A DNA stretch of 64,000 bases from SKVR01 sp046291875 (GTDB taxonomy: Bacteria > Bacteroidota > Bacteroidia > Bacteroidales > UBA7960): positions 1 through 64,000 of the forward strand of contig JBKBSF010000022.1 of the NCBI GenBank assembly GCA_046291875.1, written 5' to 3'. Below the pieces are notes generated by a model, which saw only the letters and a program-made list of their open reading frames with translations, did not search any database and had not been told where the DNA came from. The number at the start of each line of letters is the position of its first letter. Position 1 is the stretch's first letter. This document shows positions 51,210 through 61,003 of the stretch, piece by piece. Made by a program: the position numbers and the translations under genes.

Positions 51210-52934
51210 ATGCAAAAAATATTTCAAGTTTTCCGCAGTATCATCACGGTTTCAGGCGCAGGTTTATTGCTGTTGATCAGCCCTGCCCTGCAAGCTCAGC
51301 AGCTCGATTTCGATGAGATCAAGGTAATTGCTCCCTACGAACCTACCATTTCAGATGCTTTCAAAATCAATTTCAATCCTCGCATTGAAGATACTCTCCA
51401 GGTTGATATTGCCTTCAATTACAGCATCAACCCCATACAAATCCCTACCCGTTTTTCGCTGGACCCTCTCAGCCCTGCCCGTATGAGAGGTGAACCCCTG
51501 GAAAAGCTCTACAAAGGATTCGCGCGCGTGGGTATTGGTAATTACACCACTCCATATGGAGAAGTATTTTACAACACCCTCCGATCCAACGAGTATGCCT
51601 ATGGAGTACATGCGCGGCATATCTCTTCAGGAGGAGGTATCGATGAATATGCCCACAGCGGATATTCTGACAACCTTATAAGACTGGATGGCAAAAGATT
51701 TATCAATAACCACACTTTGGAGGGCGATCTTACCTACGAAAGAAGTATGATGCATTTTTATGGCTTCAGGCGCGATGATTTTCTCAACGATGAGGTTCTG
51801 CTGGCCCATATTGACACCCTTGACAAAAAGGACTACCGCCAGCGTTTCCAGCACCTTTCTCCTGGAGTAGCCTTCCGCAGCAACTACCTGGATAGCACCA
51901 AACTCCAACACGACCTGAGGTTGAAGTATCATTATCTTACCGATCGGTACGATGCTACAGAACACCAGGTAAGCTTCCGAACCCGCCTTGACAAGGGCCT
52001 GCGTGAAGACCCTCTGGGCTTTGCCGAAAAACAAAACTTCCACCTGGATCTGGGTGTAGATTATTATCACAATAAATCGGGCCTGGATACACTTAACTCG
52101 GCTTTGATTTCAGTGGCCCCCACCCTATCCTCACGATTCAGAGAATTTACTTTTTATGTAGGATTGAATGCCACGGCACAGGTGGAAGAAAACAGCCATG
52201 CACGGTTTTATCCTTTGGCCGGAGCGGAGGTAAATCTTATCAATAACGTTCTGTTTGCATATGCCTCTTTATCGGGCGAAATGCGCAAAAATACCCTCAG
52301 AGAGTTCAGCCGCACCAATCCCTTCTTCGACACCGATGCCACATTGGGTTTTACCAATAAAAAATCGGAGATAAGAGGGGGTTTCAAAGGCTCCATCAGC
52401 ACTTTTGCCTCTTACAACATTTCCATTTCCAATAGCTCGATCGCCAATCAGCCCTTCTTTGTTACGGATCCAGAATCGTTGCTGCAAAACCGTTTCCAGG
52501 TTATCTACGACGATATGCGTCTATTCAATTTCCGCACCGAGATTTTCAGTAACATAGGTGAAAGAGTAAGACTGCGCTTTGCTTCCGACTATTACCAGTA
52601 CACCCTTGACAATGAACTGGAGCCCTGGCACGAACCTACCCTCAGGCTTACGGTCTCATTCAGATACAGTATGCAGGACAAGATCATTTTAACCGCCGAT
52701 GCCTTTGCCCGCAACTCGGTGTATGCCCGCATTTTCAACGAACTGGGCGAACCCGATCGTCACAAAATTCATGGGTTTCATGTTGATACCAATATAGGTC
52801 TTGAATACAGGTATACCAAGATTCTTTCGGTATTTCTTAATCTGAACAATGTGCAGAACCAACCCCTCGAAAGATGGTACAACTATCCTTCGCAGCGGTT
52901 CAACATAATGGGAGGCGTTAGTTACGCATTCTAA
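51210..52934 (+). CDS. Outer-membrane beta-barrel protein paired with the TPR protein
   Basis: The 574-residue product has a signal peptide (SGAGLLLLISPALQAQQ), a short N-terminal segment with a motif like a TonB-box (LDFDEIKVIAPYEPTISDAF) and then alternating amphipathic strands with aromatic ends, finishing in Phe (IMGGVSYAF). It resembles the barrel half of TonB-dependent receptors but has no plug domain. It may be a porin-like or TonB-dependent-receptor-like protein. It ends at a strong terminator and follows the TPR gene by 26 bp. Confidence 0.75.
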   Translation: MQKIFQVFRSIITVSGAGLLLLISPALQAQQLDFDEIKVIAPYEPTISDAFKINFNPRIEDTLQVDIAFNYSINPIQIPTRFSLDPLSPARMRGEPLEKLYKGFARVGIGNYTTPYGEVFYNTLRSNEYAYGVHARHISSGGGIDEYAHSGYSDNLIRLDGKRFINNHTLEGDLTYERSMMHFYGFRRDDFLNDEVLLAHIDTLDKKDYRQRFQHLSPGVAFRSNYLDSTKLQHDLRLKYHYLTDRYDATEHQVSFRTRLDKGLREDPLGFAEKQNFHLDLGVDYYHNKSGLDTLNSALISVAPTLSSRFREFTFYVGLNATAQVEENSHARFYPLAGAEVNLINNVLFAYASLSGEMRKNTLREFSRTNPFFDTDATLGFTNKKSEIRGGFKGSISTFASYNISISNSSIANQPFFVTDPESLLQNRFQVIYDDMRLFNFRTEIFSNIGERVRLRFASDYYQYTLDNELEPWHEPTLRLTVSFRYSMQDKIILTADAFARNSVYARIFNELGEPDRHKIHGFHVDTNIGLEYRYTKILSVFLNLNNVQNQPLERWYNYPSQRFNIMGGVSYAF

Positions 52935-52974
52935 TCCTTACACAACGCAATCAATCACATCTCCTCATTCGCCT

Positions 52975-53016
52975 CCGGGGCAGTTCTGACCATCAGAACC
53001 GGCCCCGGTTTTTTTC
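52975..53016 (+). terminator. Terminator of the TPR/beta-barrel operon
   Basis: An outer stem CCGGGGC/GCCCCGG and inner stem GTTCTGA/TCAGAAC enclose a 3-nt loop, followed by TTTTTTT. Confidence 0.93.
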
Positions 53017-53263
53017 TCAGAAATGTAAAACAACCTCTCAAAGCATCAAATAAAAAAATACGGCAGGGATTAAAACAGAGGTGAAAACCACAGTAAAACC
53101 GGCCCTGAATTCTTCGTAATTAGCCTCTCCCCTTCTGAAGTTTTCAACAACTTGTCGAAATATCTCCTAATATCTGACTTTCAGCTCTTTAATTAAAGGG
53201 CAATTTGTTAATAAAAACCCGCTATTTATACCTTTTTGAGAGGCTGAAACCGGCAAAAAATCT

Positions 53264-53271
53264 TATCTTTG
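53264..53271 (+). promoter_or_regulatory. -7 promoter box of gyrB
   Basis: TATCTTTG at 53264-53271 lies 24 bp before the ATG at 53296. The open frame from 53269 starts at a TTG inside this box. The -33 candidate TTTG at 53235-53238 has a spacer of 25 nt, longer than usual. Confidence 0.55.
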
Positions 53272-53295
53272 GGGGTTATTCTGAACAAAAAAAAT

Positions 53296-55266
53296 ATGAG
53301 CGAAGAGACAAAGGAAAACACTGTAGCAAAAACCGAGTATGGCGCTTCCAGTATCCAGGTACTTGAGGGTCTGGAGGCAGTAAGAAAAAGGCCGGCCATG
53401 TACATTGGCGATATCGGCAACAAAGGTCTTCATCATCTTGTGTATGAAGTTGTTGACAACTCCATCGATGAAGCCATGGGTGGCCATTGCGATACCATCC
53501 ATGTAACCATTAACGAGGATAATTCCATTACTGTACTGGACAACGGACGGGGTATCCCTACCGATATTCATGAAAAGGAAGGCCGTAGTGCCCTTGAAGT
53601 AGTAATGACAGTGCTGCATGCCGGCGGAAAATTCGACAAGGACTCCTACAAAGTTTCCGGAGGATTGCACGGTGTGGGTGTAAGCTGTGTTAACGCACTC
53701 TCTACCCATATGCATGTGCGGGTTTTTCGAAACAACCAGATCTGGGAGCAGGAATACAGCATGGGTAAACCCTTGTATGCTGTAAGGCTGACCGACCAGA
53801 AAACAGATCACAGGGGAACCGAAGTAACCTTCAGGCCCGACGATACCATTTTTCAAACCACCGAATACAGCTACGATATCCTCTCCAACAGATTGCGCGA
53901 ACTGGCGTTTCTGAACAAAGGCGTAAGGCTCAACATAACCGACAAAAGAGTTACCGACGAAGATGGCAGCTTTCTGAGCGAGACCTATTATTCTGAGGAA
54001 GGACTTAAGGAATTTGTTCAATACCTGGATGATACCCGCGAAAAGCTCATCGACGAACCCATTTACATGGATGGCGAAAAAGCAGGTATTCCGGTGGAAG
54101 TAGCTATGCAGTACAACTCTTCTTTTGCAGAGAACCTGCAATCTTACGTAAACAATATCAACACCATTGAAGGAGGAACCCACCTGGCAGGGTTTCGCAG
54201 GGCACTTACAAGAACCCTGAAGAGCTATGCCGACAAATCGGGTATGCTCTCGAAGCTGAAATTTGAGATCAGTGGCGATGACTTCCGCGAAGGACTTACA
54301 GCAGTGATTTCTGTAAAAGTTGCCGAGCCACAATTCGAAGGGCAGACCAAAACCAAACTGGGTAACTCCGAGGTAGCTGGTGCAGTAGACCAGGCTGTCA
54401 GTGAAATGCTCAGTTATTACCTTGAGGAGCACCCCAAGGAGGCCAGAACGATCGTAAACAAGGTAATCCTGGCAGCCACTGCACGCCATGCTGCGCGCAA
54501 AGCCCGCGAGCTTGTGCAGCGCAAAAGTGTACTCACCTCCGGAGGTCTTCCCGGAAAGCTTTCCGACTGCTCCGAAAAAGATCCTGAAAAATGCGAAATA
54601 TACCTTGTGGAGGGAGACTCGGCAGGGGGTACGGCCAAACAAGGCCGCGACCGAAAGTTCCAGGCGATACTCCCGCTAAGGGGTAAGATCCTGAACGTGG
54701 AAAAGGCTATGCCCCACAAAATATTTGAGAATGAAGAGATCAAAACCATCTTTACTGCACTGGGTGTAACCATTGGTACTGCCGAAGACTCCAAAGCTCT
54801 GAACCTGGAGAAACTACGTTATCACAAGGTGATCATTATGACGGATGCCGATGTGGACGGAAGCCACATTGCCACCCTGATCCTCACATTCTTTTTCCGT
54901 TACATGCGCGAACTTATCGAAAAAGGATTTGTGTATATTGCCACCCCACCCCTTTACCTGGTTAAAAAAGGCAGGGAAGAAGTGTATGCCTGGACCGATG
55001 ATGAAAGAAAAGCCATCATGGCAGAAATGGCAAAGGGAGGAAAAGACAGCGGAATTCACTTCCAGCGCTACAAGGGTCTTGGAGAGATGAACGCCGAGCA
55101 GCTATGGGAAACAACCATGAACCCCGAGTATCGCAAACTCCGCCAGATCGATATTGTTAATGCTGCTGAAGCCAACCGTACTTTTTCGATGCTTATGGGC
55201 GATGAGGTGCCACCCCGTCGCGAATTCATCGAGAAAAACGCTAAATATGCCAAAATCGACGCCTGA
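53296..55266 (+). CDS. gyrB: DNA gyrase subunit B
   Basis: The product (656 residues from ATG 53296, MSEETKENT) is the ATPase and TOPRIM subunit of gyrase. GHKL ATPase motifs: EVVDNSIDEAMGG, VLDNGRGIPTD and GGLHGVGVSCVNALS. TOPRIM: EGDSAGG near residue 438 and DADVDGSH near 516. The C-terminal RYKGLGEMNAEQLWETTMNP is the GyrB signature. The typical GyrB length favours gyrase over ParE. It ends at a strong terminator and stands alone; gyrA is not in the window. Confidence 0.97.
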   Translation: MSEETKENTVAKTEYGASSIQVLEGLEAVRKRPAMYIGDIGNKGLHHLVYEVVDNSIDEAMGGHCDTIHVTINEDNSITVLDNGRGIPTDIHEKEGRSALEVVMTVLHAGGKFDKDSYKVSGGLHGVGVSCVNALSTHMHVRVFRNNQIWEQEYSMGKPLYAVRLTDQKTDHRGTEVTFRPDDTIFQTTEYSYDILSNRLRELAFLNKGVRLNITDKRVTDEDGSFLSETYYSEEGLKEFVQYLDDTREKLIDEPIYMDGEKAGIPVEVAMQYNSSFAENLQSYVNNINTIEGGTHLAGFRRALTRTLKSYADKSGMLSKLKFEISGDDFREGLTAVISVKVAEPQFEGQTKTKLGNSEVAGAVDQAVSEMLSYYLEEHPKEARTIVNKVILAATARHAARKARELVQRKSVLTSGGLPGKLSDCSEKDPEKCEIYLVEGDSAGGTAKQGRDRKFQAILPLRGKILNVEKAMPHKIFENEEIKTIFTALGVTIGTAEDSKALNLEKLRYHKVIIMTDADVDGSHIATLILTFFFRYMRELIEKGFVYIATPPLYLVKKGREEVYAWTDDERKAIMAEMAKGGKDSGIHFQRYKGLGEMNAEQLWETTMNPEYRKLRQIDIVNAAEANRTFSMLMGDEVPPRREFIEKNAKYAKIDA

Positions 55267-55286
55267 TACTAACTACAGGACGGAAC

Positions 55287-55328
55287 AAAAAAAACGGTTG
55301 CAATTCATATGCATCCGTTTTTTTTAAT
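55287..55328 (+). terminator. Terminator of gyrB
   Basis: The stem AAAAACGG-TGCA pairs with TGCA-CCGTTTTT across one mismatch, followed by a run of eight or more T. Confidence 0.85.
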
Positions 55329-55419
55329 CAACAGCCACCCACCGTCCAGCATTATCTCTATAAAAAACATGTACTCCTTCGCCTGCTGTCCCTATCCATA
55401 AATGTATGACAGGCTGAAA

Positions 55420-58400
55420 TCAGATAAGCTCCTGGAGTTCTTCCAGGCTGAGGCTTTTTAAGGGATTATTTTCGTTTATAAACATGCCTGCCAGATGGCT
55501 TTTACGTTCCTGCAGCTTTAGTATCTTTTCCTCAACTGTATTGCGGGTAATAAACTTATACACAAACACATGCTTATCCTGGCCAATGCGGTGGGCACGA
55601 TTTATGGCCTGGTTCTCCACAGCGGGGTTCCACCACGGATCGAGTAAAAACACATAATCGGCACCGGTAAGGTTCAGCCCTACCCCACCTGCTTTGAGAG
55701 AAATCAGAAACAGCCGGTTATCGGGTTGGGTCTGAAATCGCTCTATAAGTTTCTTGCGTTCTTTTTCCTGCACTTTCCCGGTAAGCATACTGTATTCGTA
55801 TCCTCGTTGCCGGAAGTACTCCCCGAAAAGATTTAAATGCTTTACAAATTGAGAGAATATGAGCACCTTGTGGTTCTCAGATAACAACTTTTCAACGTTG
55901 CGTATGATCTCATTGTACTTGCCCGATTCGGAATCAAATTCACTATCCACGATGGCAGGGTGGTTGGCAATGAGCCGCAGTTTGGTGAGGGCACTCAATA
56001 CCAGAAATCTGGATTTGTCAGTACCGTGGGTTTCCAGTCCGTGCAATAAAGCATTGCGCACTTCCGACTTTCGGGCTTCGTAGTAGCTTTGCTGCTCAGG
56101 GGTCATCTCGCAATAATGAATCTTTTCAGTCAGCTCAGGCAATTCGGGAGCTACCTGCTCCTTGGTACGCCTTAAAATAAAAGGCTGAATAAGATTTTGA
56201 AGCTTTTTTCCGGCTATTTCGTCTTGTTTCCGCTCAATGGGATTTACAAATTCGTTGCGAAAGAAATTGAGACTGCCCAACATACCAGGATTGATAAAAG
56301 AAAACTGCGACCAAAGATCTGTAAGGGAATTCTCTACAGGTGTACCCGACAATACAAGCCTGTGCATACACTGTAAGCGTTTGATGGCTGTAAAAACTTT
56401 CGAAGACGCATTTTTTATGATCTGGCTTTCGTCAAGAATAACATACCTGAAAGGATAAGAAGAGAGCAGATCAATATCGTTTCGTACGGTACCATAAGTG
56501 GTGAGTACCACATGGTACCGGTTAAAGAAGCTAATATCTGAGCTTCTGTTTACCCCGGTGTGCTGGCCCACCTTCAGGGATGGTGCAAATCGCCGCGCTT
56601 CTTCACTCCAGTTATGGATCAGCGAAAGTGGCATTACCACCAGCGAGCAGGGATGAATGTGGCTGTCAGGCACTACATTTTCCGGAGCATCATCATCAAA
56701 CATGCTGAGTTGCCCCTGTATTGCACTGGTCTTTTGGTCTTTCAGAAATACATTGCTATCTTCCCTGAGAACTCCTCCATCAGGATCGTTAAGGTTTTCG
56801 GGGAGGTGCACCCTGCATAGCAAAGCCAGTGCCTGCAGCGTTTTCCCAAGACCCATGTCATCGGCTAAGCAACCTCCCAGACCATTCTGCCTCAAAAACA
56901 TCATCCATTGGTACCCTGCTTGCTGGTAGGGCCGTAAGTCGGCATGCAATGCCTCTGGCAAATCGAAAGTTTCATCATCGCGCATGGGCTGAAACTCGGG
57001 CAACTGCAACCCTTGCTGAGGAATGCTCTTCATCAGTGCAAAATGGTGCTTGCGTATTTCCAGCACATCGCCTTTGGGTTTGGCAAACATCAGCAGATCA
57101 TGATACATGGTCATCCATTCTTCGGGGATAAGTGCTATGCTACCATTGGGTAGCACAAACTCACGATCTCCACTGAGGATATTATCGCGCAAACTGGAGA
57201 AAGGTATCTCGAACTCACCAAACCAAACTTTACCGTACAGATCAAACCAATCGTTCTTTTCCGTGGTTTCGAAAGCCAGATTAGAAAAACCGGTATAAAA
57301 TGATCTGTTGGCCAATTCTTTTTCCAGCAAAAAATTCTTCTGTCCAAGCAAATCGCTTCTTGCGCTGATCCAGTCTACACAGGCATGCAACTGCTGCTTA
57401 AAGGCTTCATCTGCCATCAAAGGTTTTTCTTCATCAGGGATCCTGAAAAATGGGCCATCGAGCCGTTTCAATCCCTGATCCTTCAAAAAGCTGACCAGGG
57501 CATTTTCAAAATCCTTCTGCCGCGAAATCATCTGGAAATGAAATTCGGGCCATTTATGAACAAATTTTACCTGGGTTGACAATGGGTCGCCAGCCGCAAA
57601 TCTTTGTTTCCCATAGCCAAAATACAATCCCAAAACCACATCGCCCTGCCAATGCTGTTCTATACGTAGTACAGGCTGAGGATTTCCTTCAAAGCTGAGT
57701 ACTTCAAACCCTTTTGCAATAAAAGGGTGCCTTGCAATACTCTTTTGCACAAATTTCTCATAAAACTCCTTCTCTGAGGAAGCAGGAGTTTCAAGATATT
57801 CCTTATTAATGAAAGGTTTCAGCTTTTGTCCTTCCCACTCCCGCTCAAAACAATACACCTCATGATTCAACATCAACACACAAGGTTTGTAGGTTATCAG
57901 AAGCGCGTTGCTCTTATAAAGTGACAATGGACGACCATCATATAAAACCTCCAGATGATAATGGGTCTTTTGTTCCAGTTTTTCGAAATGAAAGCAGGTT
58001 TCAGCTAACCGGGGATGTATCCGGATAGGTTTTTCCTGAATCCTTTCCCTGCTTTCGCCTTTTAAATATAGTTTGATATTGTGAAGGGTCATGGCAAGAA
58101 CAACCTCATACAAGCTCCTCTCAATAAAGGGGCGGATATGTTTTTTGATCAAATCATCGTCGATAGATTCAAAGAAATCGCGCAACCTTACTTTTCCGCG
58201 GGCAAACCGTTTATGAAGATTCTCATCGCTGTAGCGATCTGTAAGAGCAAAAAGGGCCTCCAGCGATGGCGATAAAGTATCGAAATAATCCCAGACAGTA
58301 TTGCGTGCCAATTTTTTGAAATCATATTCGAAAAGCCCTTTGGCATTGCGCGATACCGCAAATGGTTCTATCAACCATCCTAAAACAGGATGAAGCGTAA

Positions 58401-58455
58401 GGGCAAACACCAGTTCCCTGGTATCAGAAACTTCTTTTTGAGTTTGATCTTGCAT
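55420..58455 (-). CDS. Snf2-family DNA-dependent ATPase/helicase
   Basis: The 1011-residue product has a C-terminal Snf2 motor: motif I DDMGLGKTLQALALL near residue 530, motif II as YVILDESQIIKN near 674 (DESQ instead of DEAH), LSGTPVENSLTDLWSQF, and the second lobe with LIFSQFVKHLNLF and NRAHRIGQDKHVFVYKFI. The N-terminal 500 residues hold a bacterial Snf2-associated domain. Such bacterial proteins are thought to remodel DNA-bound complexes, including RNA polymerase (RapA-like), but the target is unknown. It has an excellent promoter and is convergent with gyrB. Confidence 0.94.
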   Translation of the reverse strand: MQDQTQKEVSDTRELVFALTLHPVLGWLIEPFAVSRNAKGLFEYDFKKLARNTVWDYFDTLSPSLEALFALTDRYSDENLHKRFARGKVRLRDFFESIDDDLIKKHIRPFIERSLYEVVLAMTLHNIKLYLKGESRERIQEKPIRIHPRLAETCFHFEKLEQKTHYHLEVLYDGRPLSLYKSNALLITYKPCVLMLNHEVYCFEREWEGQKLKPFINKEYLETPASSEKEFYEKFVQKSIARHPFIAKGFEVLSFEGNPQPVLRIEQHWQGDVVLGLYFGYGKQRFAAGDPLSTQVKFVHKWPEFHFQMISRQKDFENALVSFLKDQGLKRLDGPFFRIPDEEKPLMADEAFKQQLHACVDWISARSDLLGQKNFLLEKELANRSFYTGFSNLAFETTEKNDWFDLYGKVWFGEFEIPFSSLRDNILSGDREFVLPNGSIALIPEEWMTMYHDLLMFAKPKGDVLEIRKHHFALMKSIPQQGLQLPEFQPMRDDETFDLPEALHADLRPYQQAGYQWMMFLRQNGLGGCLADDMGLGKTLQALALLCRVHLPENLNDPDGGVLREDSNVFLKDQKTSAIQGQLSMFDDDAPENVVPDSHIHPCSLVVMPLSLIHNWSEEARRFAPSLKVGQHTGVNRSSDISFFNRYHVVLTTYGTVRNDIDLLSSYPFRYVILDESQIIKNASSKVFTAIKRLQCMHRLVLSGTPVENSLTDLWSQFSFINPGMLGSLNFFRNEFVNPIERKQDEIAGKKLQNLIQPFILRRTKEQVAPELPELTEKIHYCEMTPEQQSYYEARKSEVRNALLHGLETHGTDKSRFLVLSALTKLRLIANHPAIVDSEFDSESGKYNEIIRNVEKLLSENHKVLIFSQFVKHLNLFGEYFRQRGYEYSMLTGKVQEKERKKLIERFQTQPDNRLFLISLKAGGVGLNLTGADYVFLLDPWWNPAVENQAINRAHRIGQDKHVFVYKFITRNTVEEKILKLQERKSHLAGMFINENNPLKSLSLEELQELI

Positions 58456-58488
58456 GGATCCGATAACCTGTTATGTAATGCAAACCTG

Positions 58489-58520
58489 CAAAATTACGGC
58501 AATTTGATTACCCATACAAA
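58489..58520 (-). promoter_or_regulatory. Consensus promoter of the Snf2 gene
   Basis: On the minus strand TTTG (complement of 58517-58520), 20 nt, then TAATTTTG (complement of 58489-58496). The gpx terminator stem begins 3 bp beyond the -33 box. Confidence 0.78.
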
Positions 58521-58523
58521 CAA

Positions 58524-58562
58524 AAATCTCTGGTGTTGCAGTGGGTTGCACACCAGAGATTT
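58524..58562 (-). terminator. Terminator of the glutathione peroxidase gene
   Basis: A 13-bp perfect stem AAATCTCTGGTGT/ACACCAGAGATTT (58524-58536 with 58550-58562) is followed on the minus strand by TTGTTTG. Confidence 0.88.
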
Positions 58563-58581
58563 CGCCAAATAAAATCATGTG

Positions 58582-59148
58582 TTATCGTGTAATCCAGGCT
58601 ACGATTTCCTCATCCATGGGATTGGTACGAGGCGAAAAGACCTTCTCCAGTTGCCCCTGCTCATTTATGAGGTATTTTTGAAAATTCCAGGACACTTCAG
58701 AGTCCATCACACCATTTTTTTCTTTTTGGGTAAGCCACTGATAAAGAGGATGAATGTCATTGCCCTTTACGGAAATTTTTGACATCATGGGGAAGGTTAC
58801 CCCGAAATTCTCCTGGCAAAAAGTAATGATCTCCTCATCAGTACCAGGTTCCTGGTTCATAAAATTATTGGCAGGAAAACCTATCACAACAAAGTTTTCT
58901 CCACCATATTGCTGATAAAGTTTTTCGAGGTATTCATACTGGGGTGTAAGACCACATTTGCTGGCAGTATTTACAATCATTACCCTTTTGCCTTTGAGGT
59001 CTGCAAAATTAAACTCATCCCCAAATATATCCGTTACAGTAAAATCATGAAGTCCGCGAGGCCCTGAGGCATGCAATGCCCCCGGCAGGATAAGCAACAA
59101 AAAAAGAGCAGAGCTAAGTAAAACTTTAAAATTTCGTTTCAGGTCCAT
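58582..59148 (-). CDS. Periplasmic glutathione peroxidase-family protein
   Basis: The product (188 residues from ATG 59148, MDLKRNFKVLL) has a signal peptide (LFLLLILPGALHAS) so it acts outside the cytoplasm. Family features are VNTASKCGLTPQYEYLEKLYQQY with the peroxidatic Cys (Cys form, not selenocysteine), FPANNFMNQEPG and SWNFQKYLI. It reduces hydroperoxides, most likely with thioredoxin-like donors. The longer frame to 59217 adds residues without a signal-peptide-compatible start. Confidence 0.92.
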   Translation of the reverse strand: MDLKRNFKVLLSSALFLLLILPGALHASGPRGLHDFTVTDIFGDEFNFADLKGKRVMIVNTASKCGLTPQYEYLEKLYQQYGGENFVVIGFPANNFMNQEPGTDEEIITFCQENFGVTFPMMSKISVKGNDIHPLYQWLTQKEKNGVMDSEVSWNFQKYLINEQGQLEKVFSPRTNPMDEEIVAWITR

Positions 59149-59251
59149 ATTCCTTGATTTAATGATTTGAAAATTAATAATGTACAAGATGTTTTGAGAT
59201 TCTAACTTTGTAAACAATCCATCGTATGAAAAAGTTTTTGCAGGATTGATT

Positions 59252-59259
59252 TACCTTTG
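59252..59259 (+). promoter_or_regulatory. -7 promoter box of cysQ
   Basis: TACCTTTG matches TAnnTTTG. It overlaps the longer open frame and therefore suggests a downstream translation start. Confidence 0.45.
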
Positions 59260-59290
59260 CTTTCATTTTAAAACTGAAACAACCATAGCA

Positions 59291-60157
59291 TTGAATCCCC
59301 AAGAGAAAAACGCTTTGCTGGCTTTGAGAGCCGCTTTGCAAGCCGGCCATGCTGTAATGCAAGTGTACCGCGATTCTTTTTTTGTAACCCGTAAACCTGA
59401 CGGATCTCCGATAACAGAAGCCGACCGGCAATCCGAAAAAATCATTCTGTCGCACCTTACTTCTTCAGGATTACCTGTAATTAGCGAGGAGACCCCCGTT
59501 GCTTCCATGAGCATTCGTAAGCAGTGGGAATATTTCTGGCTGGTAGATCCGTTGGATGGCACCAAAGAATTTGTGAACCAGAATGGAGAGTTTACCATAA
59601 ATATAGCATTGATTTACAAGGGCCATCCCATCCTTGGTATCCTTACAGCTCCTGCCCTTAACATGGGTTACCTGGGCATAACGGGTATAGGAGCCTGGAG
59701 GATTTCTTGCTTGCAAACCCTTGAAACCAACTGGTCTGACAAGCTTGAGGAAATCAGCAGCCATATGATCCCGCTGGGCCCCACTCCCCCTCCTGTCGAT
59801 CCCACAATAGCCGTTAGCCGATCTCATACTGACCAGGGAAATGCACTGATGATTGATACATTTTTAGAGAAAGGAAAACCTTATCATACTCTATCGAGGG
59901 GGAGTGCACTCAAATTTGGTCTTGTGGCAGAAGGTGCAGCCCATTTTTACATGCGCAATGATAAAATATGGGAGTGGGATACCGCAGCCGGGCATGCTGT
60001 TTTGCTGGCTGCAGGAGGCTATCTGCTATGCTGGCCTTCGGGGCAGGAACTTGTTTACAACAAGGAAGATCTCCGAAACCCCGCCTTTGTGGCATGCAGT
60101 TCGAGAAAAGATTTAGAGGCTTTGCGAAGCAAATTTCCGCTTCAGGAAGGGATATGA
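59291..60157 (+). CDS. cysQ: 3'(2'),5'-bisphosphate nucleotidase CysQ
   Basis: The product (about 288 residues) hydrolyses PAP to AMP in sulfur assimilation, or related inositol phosphates. Metal and substrate motifs are ITEADRQSEK, ISEETP, WLVDPLDGTKEF, and WEWDTAAGHAVLLAAGG. The start is uncertain: the frame opens with TTG at 59246, but a -7 box at 59252-59259 lies inside it. TTG at 59291 gives the usual N-terminal length. No in-frame ATG exists before the conserved first helix. Its last 45 bp overlap the convergent EamA gene. Confidence 0.88.
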   Translation: MNPQEKNALLALRAALQAGHAVMQVYRDSFFVTRKPDGSPITEADRQSEKIILSHLTSSGLPVISEETPVASMSIRKQWEYFWLVDPLDGTKEFVNQNGEFTINIALIYKGHPILGILTAPALNMGYLGITGIGAWRISCLQTLETNWSDKLEEISSHMIPLGPTPPPVDPTIAVSRSHTDQGNALMIDTFLEKGKPYHTLSRGSALKFGLVAEGAAHFYMRNDKIWEWDTAAGHAVLLAAGGYLLCWPSGQELVYNKEDLRNPAFVACSSRKDLEALRSKFPLQEGI

Positions 60158-60994
60158 AAAAACCGAGACCAAAATAACAAGGGTACCAAGGTAAAAACCT
60201 CCCGACATTTTTTCTGATTCTCCAAAAATAAACAGCGCCAGCAAGATCCCGTATACTGGTTCCAGATTAACTGCCAGCACAACGGTATAGGCTGACAGTT
60301 CCTTCATGATTTCCACTATGGCAGCAAATGCGTAGGAGGTGCACAGAAAACTCAACACCAGTATCCAGAAAAGATCTGTGGTTTGTGGAGCCAGCAGACC
60401 CACGTATATGCCACCCGTAAACAGCAGGAATACGCTTATGGCTGCAAAGCCCCCGATCATTTCATAAAAACTGATCAGGGCAGGATCCCAGCGACGGCTG
60501 ATGCGGCGATTGAGCACCACAAACAACCCATTGAGCAATGCAGACAAAAGAGAGAAAATAATCCCCTCCACATATTCCATCTCATATTGAAAAATCAGGT
60601 AAATACCGGCTAGGATGACAAGCCCGATGATTACCTCCAGCCACAATACCCGCCTTTTATTGATTAGGGGTTCAAGGAAGCTGGTAAACAGCGTAGTGGA
60701 GGCAAAAACCCCCAGAGTAACAGAAACATTGGAAACCTTGATGGCATGAAAAAAAGTGATCCAGTGCAAAGCCACCACAATTCCTATCATGTAAAGGTGA
60801 AACTGGTCTTTGGCCGCCATAGAAAGGTTTCGGCGTTTGAGTTTCAGGTAAACCCAAAGCCCTGCAGCGGCAAAAAACATCCTGTACCATACCAAATCGA
60901 TGGCATCTAAAGTAATAAGAGCTCCCAAAATAGCCGTGAAGCCCAGCAAAACAACAATAAAATGCAGATGAATATACTGTTTGAGCAGGTGCAT
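60113..60994 (-). CDS. EamA/DMT-family transporter
   Basis: The 293-residue product has ten hydrophobic helices in two EamA repeats, for example FIVVLLGFTAILGALITLD at the N-terminus and ILVLSFLCTSYAFAAIVEIMKELSAYTVVLAVNLEPVYGIL in the second half. Drug/metabolite transporters of this type move small metabolites, and the substrate cannot be predicted. It follows the NadR-kinase-like gene by 9 bp, so it belongs to a three-gene operon. Confidence 0.9.
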   Translation of the reverse strand: MHLLKQYIHLHFIVVLLGFTAILGALITLDAIDLVWYRMFFAAAGLWVYLKLKRRNLSMAAKDQFHLYMIGIVVALHWITFFHAIKVSNVSVTLGVFASTTLFTSFLEPLINKRRVLWLEVIIGLVILAGIYLIFQYEMEYVEGIIFSLLSALLNGLFVVLNRRISRRWDPALISFYEMIGGFAAISVFLLFTGGIYVGLLAPQTTDLFWILVLSFLCTSYAFAAIVEIMKELSAYTVVLAVNLEPVYGILLALFIFGESEKMSGGFYLGTLVILVSVFSYPFLKRKFASQSL

Positions 60995-61003
60995 AACGAA
61001 AAA

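Larger units (their letters stand above)
52935..53295. other. Intergenic region before gyrB
   Basis: It holds the terminator of the TPR/barrel operon and the gyrB -7 box. The roughly 240 bp between are AT-rich and without recognisable DnaA boxes or genes. Confidence 0.55.

Noticed and set aside
52935..53295. Replication origin near gyrB
   Set aside because: No cluster of DnaA boxes, no dnaA or dnaN gene, and the region is mostly a terminator and a promoter.
53263..54642. 459-codon minus-strand open frame opposite gyrB
   Set aside because: Composition is unlike a protein (rich in Cys, Phe, Tyr) and the other strand encodes gyrB with all its motifs.
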